64,000 bases of DNA. Source: Lepidodermella squamata. Its lineage: Eukaryota; Gastrotricha. How positions within the stretch are numbered: the stretch's first letter is position 1; the number at the start of each line of letters is the position of its first letter. The position numbers and the translations under genes were made by a program. Location of the stretch: contig JBLDXI010000019.1 in assembly GCA_047495785.1 (NCBI GenBank), forward strand, positions 1,054,001-1,118,000, read 5' to 3'. Below, piece by piece: positions 1 through 11,227 of the stretch. The notes below the pieces were generated by a model. That model was given only the letters and a program-made list of their open reading frames with translations, had not been told where the DNA came from and did no database searches.

Positions 1-253
1 AAATTAGATTGCTGATGTAATCGTGGACAGAGCAAATTGGGCCCACAATTTTCCGAAGATTTTCATTAAGGTGAGCTAATTTAAGGTCTGGAACTCTCTC
101 GACGGAAACCACTTGGGAAACCTTGGAAAACGTGAACTTTGATCTAAACCAGGCTTCAAATATCAAGATTTCGCGAACAAAAGCTGATCATAAGCTGATA
201 ACCCTCCGAAATATGGTTTCGTCCGAGAACTATATCGGAATTCATGGGTTAGA

Positions 254-2289
254 TTAAAGCTCACCTAGAATGTGATTCGATAAGATATTGCCGATTTCCA
301 AATTAGCATCATTGCAACCAAGCAGGGTCAGCAAGTGAATAGGAGTGCGGCCATGGGGGTCCTGTGATGTTATCATTCTAGCCAACATATCGTCGCTCAA
401 ATTCTCAACGAAAATTTTGATCGTTTGGGAAGCAAGGTTCCGTACGGCTAACGTAAGCGCTGTATCATTATGAGAATTCTTAATGAGCGCCAAGCTCGCA
501 TTTCGACTAAGCAAAAGCCAAACTATATTAGACTCGTTGCGGCTAGCAGCCATGTGAAGGGCGGTATCGTTTGTTTCCGGTATAGCTTCAGTCGCTAAGT
601 GTTCGAGTGGAAAATGGCTTTCCCGGCTTATCATTTTCGCCGCCTCTTCAATTCGATTCAGCTCGATCGCAAGCAACAAAGGCGTTCGGCCTTTGTCGTC
701 GCGAAGTCGGAAGATCTTGCTAGTCATGCCGTCGAGAAATGCGTCCAACGCCTCGTCATGGCTATACTCAACGGCTAAATGCGCCAGGCCCCTACCTTTA
801 GCGTCCTGAATCAGGACATTCGCGTTGTTTTTGATTAAATAGCTCACGATTTCCAACGACTTTCGCTCAATTAAGGCGACATGCAGTGGGGTCAATTTTT
901 CGGGATTTTCAGTCTTCACGTCGGCGTTACGGAATCCAGGTAGGGTTAGCAAATATTTGATTGCATTCGTAGTATCAGCCAGGTGAAGGGACGAATAACC
1001 CCTCGAATCTCGGGCCATAACATTGGCGCCAATATGCTCTAAAATCTCGGCGAATTCCAGTGAATTCGACTTGATAGCCACCATGAAAGGAGTCAATCCC
1101 TCGTTGTTCTTAGAGTCTAGGAGTCTACCATTCGTGAATTGAACAAATAACCGAACAATTTCCAGATCCAGTCGTAAATTTGATATTTCCGGTTCGGATA
1201 AGGCCATCGCGTGAAGGGCAGATCCGCCGTTGGAATCAACCGCCTCCAGCACATCGTCCTGATTAAGGAGCAGTTCAATATAGGCTTTCTGCCTATAATA
1301 AGCCGCAATGTGAAGAGGGGTTCCAATGATCCCGTTGTGATACACGCACTCGCCCTCAGCGATGGGTTTAGATAATTTCACGAGTTTTATTCCGAATTCA
1401 AAGCTGCCTCGCAACGCTGCGTAACACGCCGGAACTTGGCCTGACGAGTCAATCAATTTATGGTTGTAGTGATAAAACAAGGCCGGCGATAGGAAATCGG
1501 CCATATTTGTCTCAGCTGCCAGGTGACTGATAGTTCTGCCGCTATTTTCGACCGCGGCGTCTTCTAAGGATACGTTGTGTTTCAATAGCAATTTGACAAC
1601 GTCCAGCCTTGAATTCATCAGTGCAATATGAATAGCTAAATTTCCGTTCGAATCACGATGCGTGACATCAGCTTGTCCGAATTCTTCGTCGATAAGCAGT
1701 AGTACACTTTTGGCAAGATTCAAGTCACCGTGTGGTGCTTTTGAAGCAGCGGCGTAGAACAACGGAGTCCATGACATGAGTTTAGATTTCGACTCAACGA
1801 AAGCAGCGACTAAACCCGGCCCGCCATTTTCCCTAGCTTCGTCAATTAAAACTTGGATAACTCTGTGGTGAGCATTTGCAGCTGCTAGGTGAAGAGGAGT
1901 CTCATCCAATGCGTTGGCTGGGTTCAATTCGAGCTTTTCGTAACTCCGCAGCAAATCGTCGACTATGATTTGTTGGCCGTAATACGCGGCTACATGAAGC
2001 GGGGTCCATCCACTACCGTTTCGAACATTGACTTGCCCTGTGTGAAGTTGAAACTTTCAAAAAAACTATACGATTTCCTTTTCGAACCTGCAAATCTCCG
2101 GCCTAAAAAACTTCGAAATCGTTTCAGCTGGCCCTTTTGAATTGCTACGTGGAGCTGTTGATGCTTCAAGTCAACATCGGATGTTAAATCAACTTGGCCA
2201 AAATCATCGTCATCAATTTCGCATGAATTTTTCTCAACCCAACAATAGATGAGCAACAAAAACAACAACAGCCCATTAAGTCTACGCAT
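254..2289 (-). CDS. Ankyrin-repeat protein with N-terminal signal peptide (3' end may lie outside window)
   Basis: Exon 1 is 2289-2088. A 50-nt intron (ends TTCACACAG on the minus strand) joins in frame to exon 2, 2037-254, giving about 660 residues. The start ATG is followed by a positively charged N-terminus and a hydrophobic run (LLLFLLLIY), which looks like a signal peptide or anchor. The rest is about 14-16 ankyrin repeats (TPLHLAAANAHH, TPLHVALIERKS, TALHMAASRNES), a protein-binding scaffold fold. The reading frame stops at 254, but a GTGAGC donor lies just before the stop (about 256-261). Downstream an open frame with candidate acceptors runs to the window edge, so the true C-terminus is probably cut off. 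Secretion or ER targeting is unusual for an ankyrin protein. No FYVE, BTB, death or kinase domain is visible, so I cannot name the family member. Confidence 0.7.
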
Positions 2290-2491
2290 TATGACGAAAA
2301 ATAATGTAAACGCAGTTGCAATCTGTGAGTTGTTATGCTCATGTTACGCTGAATGAAAATTCGAGAGGCGCAATAAAAAAACAACAACGGCCTGAAATTC
2401 GGAAGTATTTTAATTTCAATCTATAGATTATTAGTACAAAAATAAACCTAACAAGTTATCAATTATTTTGAGAATGCCCCGTCATATAAAT

Positions 2492-4007
2492 TCAGTTTCC
2501 TTTGAAGCTCAAATCAGGACAGCCACGCCAGTCGCGTCGCCAGTACTTATCAGCATCAAACTGCCACAAACCAGAATCTGTAGGGTGAAACCACATCGCC
2601 TCCCAGGGATCACTCACTCGGCCTTTCATTCTTCCGTCACGGGCGTGCAACTGAACTTCTTCGATCTGAAACTTCGCATTCTCCGCCTCATCGACAAGGC
2701 CTTTCTCCAGCAGTCGCAAATCCTCGCGAAATCGAGAATCAGTCGGCGGTAAAATGCGCTCTAAATTCGGATTCAGTTCGTTCAGTTGCATCTGAAAATC
2801 ATTAAGGAAGAAGTACTCGGGGTTAGGATCGAGGGAAGACTTGGTACGCCACAGCAACTTTTGATCAGGAATTTCTTTCATCTTTTTACCCGGCTTCGGG
2901 ACTATATTAGCCCGGCTCCATGGCGCTGAGTAGAGTTCCTTGCGATAAGCGCCGTAAAACGAGACCAGCTCGTTGCGATTATCGTCTTCAATGTGCCCAT
3001 CCGCCCACGTTGGGTCACTGGCTTCATTCCACCCGCCGAGCCAGTTGAGGCCCTTCGACGGCGGGTGGAAATGTATCACACTTTTCAGTGTCGGACAGCT
3101 TTTCTCGTGCTTTCGCGTTTGTTCGACTGTCATTGAGCCCTCGAGACGGAACATGGCGTGGCTGAGGCCGCGAAGAAAATTGCTGACGATGAATTTGAAG
3201 GCGCTGTCATCGACGTGATACGTTTCATTGTGTTGACACAGCTCTAACGTCCAGTGAGCAGTTGGTTGAGCAACTACAGATTTTCCCGCAAAAGCCACAT
3301 GAGTTGTGCCTGCGATGTTTATTTTGAAAATATTGTTAGGCTTGCCATATCTATTTATAGATTAAGTATAAAAAATTAGGTTCAATCCGCAAAACTCACT
3401 TATCAACAGATTCGGCGAATGTAACATTCATAACTGGCTTGAATGAAACGCATTCGGAAACCATCCTGAAGCCGATATCAGGTCGATTAATCTCGTAAGT
3501 TTCGCCGAGAATGGCATGGTGGAACTGCATTTGATTGCATTGGCTCACCATGATAGAGCGAGTTGCGACGAAGTAGGCAGTGACGAACTCTAGCCGTTCG
3601 ACCGGGTCGTCGCAATGGTTGGCACGTATCAGCAGGTCGACATCGGTGAAATGCTCGGCTTCGCGTTGAAGCCAAGTTAGCGGGCTATGAAAGGACATTG
3701 GCAAGCTGAGGCGACTCACATCCTAATAAAATTTGATAAAATATTAGCCAATAATTGGTATAATCAAGCTTACCATTCCGATAAATATTTTCTTCAGAAT
3801 TCCCAATAACGATGATTGACTGGACTTTCCCCTCTGCGAAGTTTTCACGGGTAGCTTGGTACGCCTTCTACAATACATCGGCTGAAAATATCAAGAGACA
3901 TTTCAGGTGAGAATAACTTACCTGAACTCGATAATATCACCGGATTCTGTTATGTCAATGTGATTCATTTCTCGTTCAATGCACTCAAAGACTAAAGAAT
4001 AAATCAT
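2492..4007 (-). CDS. Oxysterol-binding-protein-related protein (ORP), short form
   Basis: Four exons on the minus strand: 4007-3922, 3867-3774, 3722-3400 and 3350-2492, with introns of 49-54 nt and all phases consistent. The product is 453 residues, essentially only the ORD lipid-transfer domain, like ORP2-type short forms. Family hallmarks in order are LPVK before the core, SRLSLPMSFHSPLTWLQ, HAILGETYE, then LPPTDSRFREDLRLLEKG and the C-terminal WRRDWRG. ORD proteins exchange sterols or phosphatidylserine for PI4P at membrane contact sites. The signature EQVSHHPP, whose histidines bind PI4P phosphate, reads SECVSFKP here, so both histidines are absent. There is no PH domain, FFAT motif or ankyrin repeat. 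Lipid specificity may therefore differ from typical ORPs. Confidence 0.82.
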
Positions 4008-4613
4008 TTTTGCAACGAGATTGAACACAATGGCTTTGCGAATAATGGCATACAGTTAAGGTGGATTTTTTTAGGTTAACCGTTATTTGCACTGAATTTT
4101 TGTTAGCAGCGGGCAGTATTGGTCCAAATTAGGACAGACAATTTTCATCCGTGTCAGAAGCGTCATCACAGCACGCAAGATGTTTCGAAGATGCGCCCAG
4201 TGCTATCAGGCCACTCTCTTACGATGTGCGTGAACTTCTTGAATAGCCCTTATACAGAGTGAATAATAATGGCGCAGTGCTATTCAATATCCCATTATGG
4301 GCTGATCGTGCATAGCAAGCCTAATCCTAGGTAAACAACCTTAAGAATAAGACAAAGCGTCCCTTCATGCCAGTACTCGGAAACGCGTCACCGCTAATAG
4401 CTACCTGTGTTTCATAAATACGAGTAATTAACGGAAGAAATAACTGCATCTTCACGGATCTTGGCGGTTATACGCAACTGGAGCACGATTTTTTATAAAT
4501 AAACAAAATTGTCCACCATTTTGCTACCCCTATATCAAAATGATAAAAACAGATAAATTGAGTGCATTTTTTATTTGTCAAGAAGCGCCCGTAGATTAAA
4601 TCATGAAATAAAG
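4008..4613. other. Intergenic region, no gene seen
   Basis: About 600 bases between two minus-strand genes: the 5' side of the ORP gene and the 3' side of the AtuA-like gene. It is moderately AT-rich. I see no ORF with family similarity, no RNA gene and no clear repeat. Confidence 0.5.
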
Positions 4614-6629
4614 TTAGAATAACTTAGGCAAGTTGTCAACGCTCAGATCACCGAGGATTTGTCCGTACGATTTGCCCTGTGGGTCCGGCCTCAGCGAGGC
4701 GACTCCACCGCCGCCCAAGCTCGATTTCAGCACGAAGTTAAACCCGTCGATGCCCGGTAAGAAGTAGCGAGTGACGTATTGATCAGCATCCGAAGCGTCA
4801 GCTGGAAAAACGTGGCGGAAATAGTTGAAAACAACCTGAGGCGTGAGTTCTCGCGCGAGGAATGGAACAAATTCCGGCTTGCGGGCGATAACGCCAATGT
4901 TGCACGAGTCACCCTTGTCGCCAGACCGCAACCTGGCCAGTTCGACCAGTTTGTAGCTGTTTGAGCCTGTTTCTTTCGTTGTAGGCGGTTCGTGCGGCTT
5001 TGGAGGCGAATCTTGCGGTTTTGAAGCTGCTGGATCAGTGTATTTTTCATAGCTATCAGGGCTCAGGGTGAGAGATATCGGGTTGACCTTCGATTTCGGG
5101 TACATGAAGGATACCAATCGGAAGACTGGGGTCGGAGCTGGTCGGCCACCAACTAAAATCAATATGAATTTGAGCATTAAATCGGCGTAAATTCGAAAAA
5201 AATGAGGCGTAAAAAGACATTGCCGAAAGATGAACTAGAAGTATTTTCCCAGGCGGGGTAGTATTTATGAAAACCAACCTAAATAGCTGAAACCGGGGGC
5301 CATTGAAGTTCCAGCTGAAGCCAGTTCTCGGCTGAAAATGCCCAACGCGCGTTTGTCCTTGTGCGAAACGGCGACCCAAAGACACGCGTCACGTGACTTC
5401 TCCGCCAGTTCCGTGTTCGCATGCGCACCGAATTGCGCCTCGCTCGGAATCACATGCACATGCGCTCCAGTGAAATCTTCCAAGCCAGCGAGGCGGAAAA
5501 CGAAGCGACAGCGCGCCAAAATCGCCTCGGCTGTTTTCTTCGCCTTCGCAATAGCCCGCCCGCCGCCTAGCATGCAAACCGCAGTCGCTCGGTAGCCATC
5601 AGCAGCCGTCGCGCAAACCTTGTACGTCTCACTCGGAGCGCGGCCGGCTGCACCCGAAACCGCGACAACATTGTTGCCAACCTCCGTAAAATTTACCTTG
5701 CTAAAGTCGCAGATAACATCAGGCAATTGATACGACTGAGGATCGGCGATTTCATAGACGAGTTGCTCAGCGGCTGTATCGGCACTAACCAAACCACCGG
5801 AGCCAGGCAGCTTCGTCAGAATAAACGAGCCGTCATTTTTGCACTCAACAATCGGGTAGCCAATATTTTCCCAACCCTGAACTTTTTCCCAATCAGTAAA
5901 AATGCCGCCGGTACACTGCGCCCCACATTCAATCAAATGGCCAGCTAAACTGCCAGATGCCAACATGTTGTAGTCACTCGGCTTCCAGCCAAATGTGTGG
6001 ATCAACGGACCAAGGGTCAGCGCGCTGTCAACACAACGGCCCGTGATTACGATATCAGCGCCTCGGTTCAACGCCTCGGCAATAGGAAATGCGCCTAAAT
6101 AGGCTGTGGCGCTGCTGATAGATTCCGGCAGGAGATTTCCGTTGATGTCTCTAACGTTATCAGCGCGAATCGCAGCCATTTTACCGCTCAAATCATCGCC
6201 TACAACACCAGCCACCTTAACATCTGGATGGCCGGCTTTTGCGCAGTATTCGCGAATAGCTTTCACAGCACTTTCAACGTTAATTCCGCCAGCATTAGCA
6301 ACAATTCTTGTTTTCTGCTTCCGAATCGTGTCCAGGCTACCCGAGCCGAGGGCATATTCGACAAAGTCCGGAACCCAGCCAAGATCAGGCTTTTTCATTT
6401 TAGCAGCGTAAAGCAACGACATGGTAATTTCTGACAGAAAATCCATGCATAGAAAATCGATTTTACGACTGCTGATGAGCATTTTTGAGGCGAACGCCGA
6501 GTCGCCCCAGAACCCGGACGAACATCCAATCCGAACAGAATCCTTTCTATCAAATACAGCGCTGCTTGAATGAAAATTTGAGGCAAGCAATCTAATGCTG
6601 CCCAGTTTTTTAACCCGAAGTGAAAACAT
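4614..6629 (-). CDS. AtuA-like (DUF1446) protein, probably mitochondrial
   Basis: Exon 1 is 6629-5279 and exon 2 is 5152-4614, separated by a 125-nt intron; the product is 629 residues. The N-terminus (MFSLRVKKLGSIRLLASNFH) is basic and free of acidic residues, like a mitochondrial presequence. Residues about 30-450 match the acyclic terpene utilisation AtuA / DUF1446 domain: RIGCSSGFWGDS, NAGGINVESA, VVGDDLSGK, ADIVITGRCVDSALTLGPL. The second exon carries the AtuA C-terminal domain (LARLRSGDKGDSCNIGVIAR, then YFLPG and LGGGG near the end). In bacteria the family is linked to terpene and branched acyl-CoA catabolism; the animal substrate is not known to me. The gene is nested in a minus-strand run. 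A T-rich AG lies 11 nt before the ATG. Confidence 0.82.
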
Positions 6630-7070
6630 TCGGTATAACCTACGATGAAAACAGGTATAACCATAGTAAAATTTGCAACTTTACTCTTTCAAAGTTCAAA
6701 GTTCGCTGGTAAAATGTGCGTTTTGCCAAGTGAGAACAAGTATTTTCGTGACGCTTTTCATAAAATAAAATAAAAAACAGTGAACTAAACAATAAATGCA
6801 TCTATACATCGGATCACAATGAGTCGAGATCTCAATAAATATTCATAGATATACGAATATAGGAATATGTAAGCATATTTTTGGAAATCAATCACAATAA
6901 AACTCATAGAGGAAAAATGAAAATTAGTTTGGTAGGCGAATTTTCAGCATTATGCAGGCAAATATCTTTTCAAAGTTATAAATATCACCAAAATGCATAA
7001 CATATATAACAAAATTTTGACAAATCGATTGATTAACCATTAGATTGATTTATTCTGTAGTAATTAGCAG
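6630..7070. other. AT-rich intergenic region
   Basis: About 440 bases between the AtuA-like start and the LRRC56 stop. It is very AT-rich from 6760 to 7060. Nothing recognisable was found beyond 5' flank and 3'UTR sequence. Confidence 0.5.
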
Positions 7071-9011
7071 CTATTGCGATGGTTTAGCGGAGACGAACTG
7101 AATTTTCGATGACATTCTCGAGCCTGGCGCCGGCGTCGTTGATTTCGAGGAGGTAATCGGACGAAGGGATGCACCAATAGCAGGTAACGGCAGGGGCGGG
7201 GCGAGGATAGTCGGCGGTTGCTGGGATGTTCTTGCCGGGCTCGGCGATTCCAGAGTGAAATTTCGCCGATTCGAGGCAGCAGCTAACCGCCTGGTCACTG
7301 GCGACTTCCGATCAGCTGGTGGCCGTGGTGACATGGGGCTTGTAACAGCTGAGAAGGGGAACAAATTACATTTTCTTTAAATTCCTCCTTGACTTTAGTA
7401 CATACCTCTATCGTCGTCGTCCGAGGCACCAACATCTAGCTCTTCGTCCGATCCTGATTCGTCAAAAACTTCGCCTTGTTGCACAACCAGCACATCAGGC
7501 TGCTTTTTGTCACTAAGCCGCTTCACAGCACTGATTTGATAGTCAGAGCGCCATTTATCGACATCTTGCAACAAAGAGCCTACATCGCCGCTACTTTGCC
7601 GCTCCCCAAGTGACGCAACGGAACTTATTCGCTCGCTGTTTCGATAACCAGCCGCCGCCGTGGCCGCGTTTTCAGGGCCGATTACAACGCGCGAGCCAGG
7701 TAGCTCGTTGTTCGGTGAGGCGGTGTTGGAGCTTCGATTTGACGAGTTGGTACCCTCGCGGCTGAAACGCTCTGTCGCTGAGGTGACAAACTCTCTCCGT
7801 CTACGAAGAGCTCGCGATGGGTTGCCACACAAAACCGGCCCTTTGGTGAGAAGACTAGACGCAGATTCCGCCGCGGAGGCTTCGTCTAATATCAGCGAAG
7901 ATGGCGTTGGCGATGCGCTTGAAGCGTTACCTCGCGATGTTGTTGGTCGAGACGAGCCCGATGAACCTAGTCTATTCGATGAAGATGTTGAGGCAAGTGA
8001 AGTTAGCGGTCTAAATGGCGTAGCAGCAGCGGTTAGGGGGCGAGCCGATCGAGGGCGGGCTGTGGCCGAGCGGCCACTAGCACTCATGGTAGCAGCAGTT
8101 GTAGCCGGACTAGTCAAACTCGAATAACCAGAATCAGTCAAGACAGAGTCTGTTCCAATCGTTCCTTCACGAACAAACTGATTAATCAAATTCCAATCAT
8201 CTGTAAACGGATTACTGGCAGAAGGAAGTGTTGCGGTCGATTCTTTAGCCGGCGGCGTTTTCGGTGGCGGTGACACCGCTTGAGGAGTTTTAGGTGACGA
8301 GATTCCCACGTTAAATTTAGACTCGGAAGCAAGTGCCGCGTCCTTATCGTCCAAATTTTTTAAATTGGGCAAAATGGAGAAAACTTTTTCGCGATATTGT
8401 TCCACCGTCATTTTCTCGCAAAACGGATTGCCCCTGAGGGTCAGATCAGCTAGTTTAGTGCAAAGGGATAGGAATTCCACCTGGCTGATATCATCTAACT
8501 GATTGCCCTCCAGGTCTAAAATTCGCAAATCGTCGAGCATTGAGCACGGACTGAGATCGCTAATATCGTTGAAGGCTAGGTAAAGTTCACGCAAATTACA
8601 CATCGAAGAAAGACCGTCGATGTCGTGAAGGCCGGTAGTTGCCATCCAAAGCGTTTGTAAATTATCCAAAGATGAGCCGAGATCTCGAACTGATTGAATC
8701 GAACTACCGGTGAGTTTAAGATGTTTCAAATTAGGCACAAGAATCCCAAAATTTCCTAGGGTCGTCTCTGACGTGTCAACGCGAAGTTCTAAATACTCTA
8801 CCTCTTCCAAGTTGTCCACGCCAGTCAATTCACGAAGCCTCCGAGGCGATAAATACTCCTCCAACATGAGATCCTGTATATTATCTGGAGCTATCGGGTC
8901 TGGATTCACATTTCCGTCTGACGCTAGTCCTGCGTCCATCATATCGACGGGAATTCCAGTTCCAGACTTCGATTTGGGCCGAGGAATGTCAACGGGAGCG
9001 GAGAATGCCAT
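7071..9011 (-). CDS. LRRC56: Leucine-rich repeat-containing protein 56
   Basis: Exon 1 is 9011-7406 and exon 2 is 7348-7071; the intron is 57 nt and the product 627 residues (human LRRC56 is 542). I chose the ATG of MAFSAPVD because the longer frame begins at a non-ATG codon. After an acidic N-terminus come about five leucine-rich repeats (residues 60-200) with family wording: LKHLKLTGSSI, DLGSSLDNLQTLWMA, LRELYLAFNDISDLSP, LRILDLEGNQLDD, LTLRGNPFC. The long C-terminal part is Ser/Thr/Pro/Ala-rich and disordered, ending in acidic and basic patches. LRRC56 works with intraflagellar transport to deliver dynein arms to motile cilia, so its presence implies motile cilia or flagella in the host. 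Confidence 0.87.
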
Positions 9012-9149
9012 GATTCTTCGATTAAAAATATTACATTCCCTATGATTCAATGGCAAAATGAAATATGCATTAAACGCTTATAATATTACATGTAAAACGA
9101 TTGAAAGAATCATTAAAAGCACCAGTGAACAAAACAATTAAAATTTTAG

Positions 9150-9935
9150 TCATTGTGATTTTTCTCCGCCATCGACGATTGATTTCAGGCGTTTCAATTC
9201 CCTCTCTAAATGCACATGGGCTCTTTGAAAACGAAGCATCGGCACAATAAGATTTAGCCTATCTATCCGCCGATTAATTTCAGCTATTGTTGACTGAAGA
9301 CGATTTTTCAATCTTTCATCGATAGCACTTATCGCCATTTCGGAAGTTACAAGTGTTTTACCGAACCGAGTAGCAAGTTCTTTTCTCAAATCTGCTATTT
9401 CGGCAGCAATTTCTTTTTCAGATTCAACCCACTCAGGTACAAAGCCCTGGTTATGAATCATTCGCGTGATCAATCGTTCAGTGATATCTCCTTTGCCAGG
9501 TGGTGAAAGATCGTCAGGTGTCAGAGGTTTTCCAGCGCCTTTCAGGTTCTCGAAATATCCGTTTTGCATTGCTTCGGCGATTTGTTCCTCGGCAAGTAGC
9601 ATAAGAACATCTGATGGAGGTAAGCGATTGCGTTTCTTCCATACCGAGGAGCGCTCCAAATGCGATTGGTTAACAGTTTCCGGCTCACCATGCTGTGTAA
9701 TTGATTCCTCGACTGGATCTAACTTTGAGCGGCCTTTCTTGCTTTGAAGCATCTGCCAGTCAACAACGCGTTCCTTGGCTGTGAATGCTCGTTGTCCAGG
9801 GGTCCTTGCGACTTTTTCCTCTTTTTGTGGCTCTTTTGGGACTTCTGTTTTAGACGAAATAGATGCGAAACCATCACGCCTGCCAATTTGGCAAAAGCGA
9901 TTGAATAATCTAACAGAACGAATGGCAACAATCAT
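9150..9935 (-). CDS. DNAJC28: DNAJC28-like DUF1992 protein lacking the J domain
   Basis: A single exon of 261 residues. The N-terminus (MIVAIRSVRLFNRFCQIGRR) looks like a mitochondrial targeting sequence. Residues about 100-175 match the DUF1992 domain of DNAJC28 (LLAEEQIAEAMQNGYFENL, GAGKPLTP, RMIHNQGFVPEWVE). A long predicted helical or coiled-coil tail follows (residues 170-255). Vertebrate DNAJC28 has an N-terminal J domain with an HPD motif; none is present here, so it is either reduced or the J domain is a later addition. The next gene (UXT) ends 79 bases upstream on the same strand. A pyrimidine-rich TTAG abuts the start ATG directly, a trans-splice-like arrangement consistent with co-transcription. 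Confidence 0.8.
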   Translation of the reverse strand: MIVAIRSVRLFNRFCQIGRRDGFASISSKTEVPKEPQKEEKVARTPGQRAFTAKERVVDWQMLQSKKGRSKLDPVEESITQHGEPETVNQSHLERSSVWKKRNRLPPSDVLMLLAEEQIAEAMQNGYFENLKGAGKPLTPDDLSPPGKGDITERLITRMIHNQGFVPEWVESEKEIAAEIADLRKELATRFGKTLVTSEMAISAIDERLKNRLQSTIAEINRRIDRLNLIVPMLRFQRAHVHLERELKRLKSIVDGGEKSQ

Positions 9936-10013
9936 CTAAATAAGATTAAACAAAAAATTGAGCTGAATATTGCTTATAAACTTCACAGATCGCTAAAAAA
10001 CCTAATGGCAGAG

Positions 10014-10445
10014 CTAAGACAACGGAAAGTTTTCAGTCGATTTGAGGCCCACAATCAATTTGTAGGCAGCCTTTGCAGCTGCTATTTCATCGCTATACAT
10101 AGCCTCGATAGCTTTCAAGAGCGTTAGCTTTCGAGATACAAATGCTTTCGCCTCTTTAATTGACATTTCTGCGTAAATACTTCGCCCCAAATGAACTACG
10201 ACATTCTTGTTATCGGATATAACAGCCTCCGTATAGAAATTGCAGCCCAAATCCATCATGACTTTGACAGCATTGCTCGCGTTCTCCAGCTCACTTTCAA
10301 TTTTCAGAAGGGCATCTTGGAATTGAAGATACTCAGCCTGTTCAGCCAAGTTATTGTCCCGATGATAAAACACAAGGTTCTGCTTTTGATATAACTCTCG
10401 AATGACACATTCTTCATAAGAACTCAAGGGTTCACTTGGCTCCAT
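10014..10445 (-). CDS. UXT: UXT, prefoldin-alpha-like protein
   Basis: A single exon of 143 residues, close to human UXT (157). The diagnostic segment is MDLGCNFYTEAVISDN followed by VVHLGRSIYAEMSIKEA, which matches the beta-hairpin of UXT (family form VDLGCNFF.. and ..LGYGFFLELTL). The flanking N- and C-terminal segments are the coiled coils of an alpha-type prefoldin. UXT is a subunit of the R2TP/URI prefoldin-like chaperone complex and a transcription cofactor. It lies 79 bases upstream of the DNAJC28-like gene on the same strand and divergently from farnesyltransferase beta. Confidence 0.9.
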   Translation of the reverse strand: MEPSEPLSSYEECVIRELYQKQNLVFYHRDNNLAEQAEYLQFQDALLKIESELENASNAVKVMMDLGCNFYTEAVISDNKNVVVHLGRSIYAEMSIKEAKAFVSRKLTLLKAIEAMYSDEIAAAKAAYKLIVGLKSTENFPLS

Positions 10446-11227
10446 TTGTTAAAAGCTAAGCAACGTAAAATCATAAAAATCAGGTACTCATCACAATCTG
10501 TAAGAGCGGTAATAGATTAATCGAGAAGACCACGCAAAATAAAGACTGACAAGGGACAAGAATAAAGAATACACTTTGAAGGCTATACTCAGCGTTTTCA
10601 TATCAAAGTGGACGATGGTAACTTGACTTGCAGACATTCCATTTATCATGATTTGCAGGCAAAACCCTTGCGTAAGAATAAATGAACGGATCTAAGGGAC
10701 ACGGATCCCAGATTCACAGATTCATTTTCGATGTAGCCTCAATGTTAGCCCCAAGCCGCCCCGCAGCAGGTTCCTTTCGCGATGCATCGACAATCGTTAG
10801 CAACCATTGACAAATTACTGGAAAATTGTGTTTAGCAAATAAAATAAATGTTTTTGTTTTATTAATATATAAAGTTGAATGCTTTTTACAGCGCACGTGA
10901 CGTCACCTGATCACGTGCTCCCCTGTTCGCTTATTATCCCGCTGTCTTAATCTTAGTCTTTGTCTCTGGTACCCGGTACCCTTTGGGCTAGTTCAAGAGG
11001 TTTCTAGGTTCCTTGCAATCTTTTCAGATTTCAGGGCTTATTCGACAGGCGCGGAATAACAGACGCGATGACTTACCTCTTTATTTTTGCGATGACGAGT
11101 TGAGCTTTGACGACGCTCTTTGTAATGCAACGAAGAAATGGAGATGCAATGAAGAATAGTTGTCTTACTAGCCAAAAATAAATTATTCTTATCCTTCATT
11201 TGGTTAGGTTAACCTTTATTCTCTACA
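10446..11227. other. Divergent intergenic region between UXT and FNTB
   Basis: About 780 bases between divergently transcribed genes, so it should hold both promoters. Apart from the E-box/CRE cluster at 10894-10917 I see only AT-rich sequence. An imperfect GGTACC pair lies near 10969-10981. Confidence 0.5.
10894..10917. promoter_or_regulatory. Paired CACGTG E-boxes with embedded CRE (TGACGTCA)
   Basis: CACGTG occurs at 10894-10899 and 10912-10917, and a perfect palindromic cAMP response element TGACGTCA at 10898-10905 overlaps the first. The outer parts form an inverted repeat (CACGTGA/TCACGTG). The site sits in the intergenic space between the divergent UXT and FNTB genes, a sensible place for a shared promoter element for bHLH-Zip (Myc/Max/USF/MITF) and bZIP factors. 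The sequence is clear; function is inferred from position. Confidence 0.5.

Noticed and set aside
7660-8127. 155-codon plus-strand frame inside LRRC56
   Set aside because: It is antisense to the Ser/Ala-rich low-complexity tail of LRRC56, a compositional shadow.
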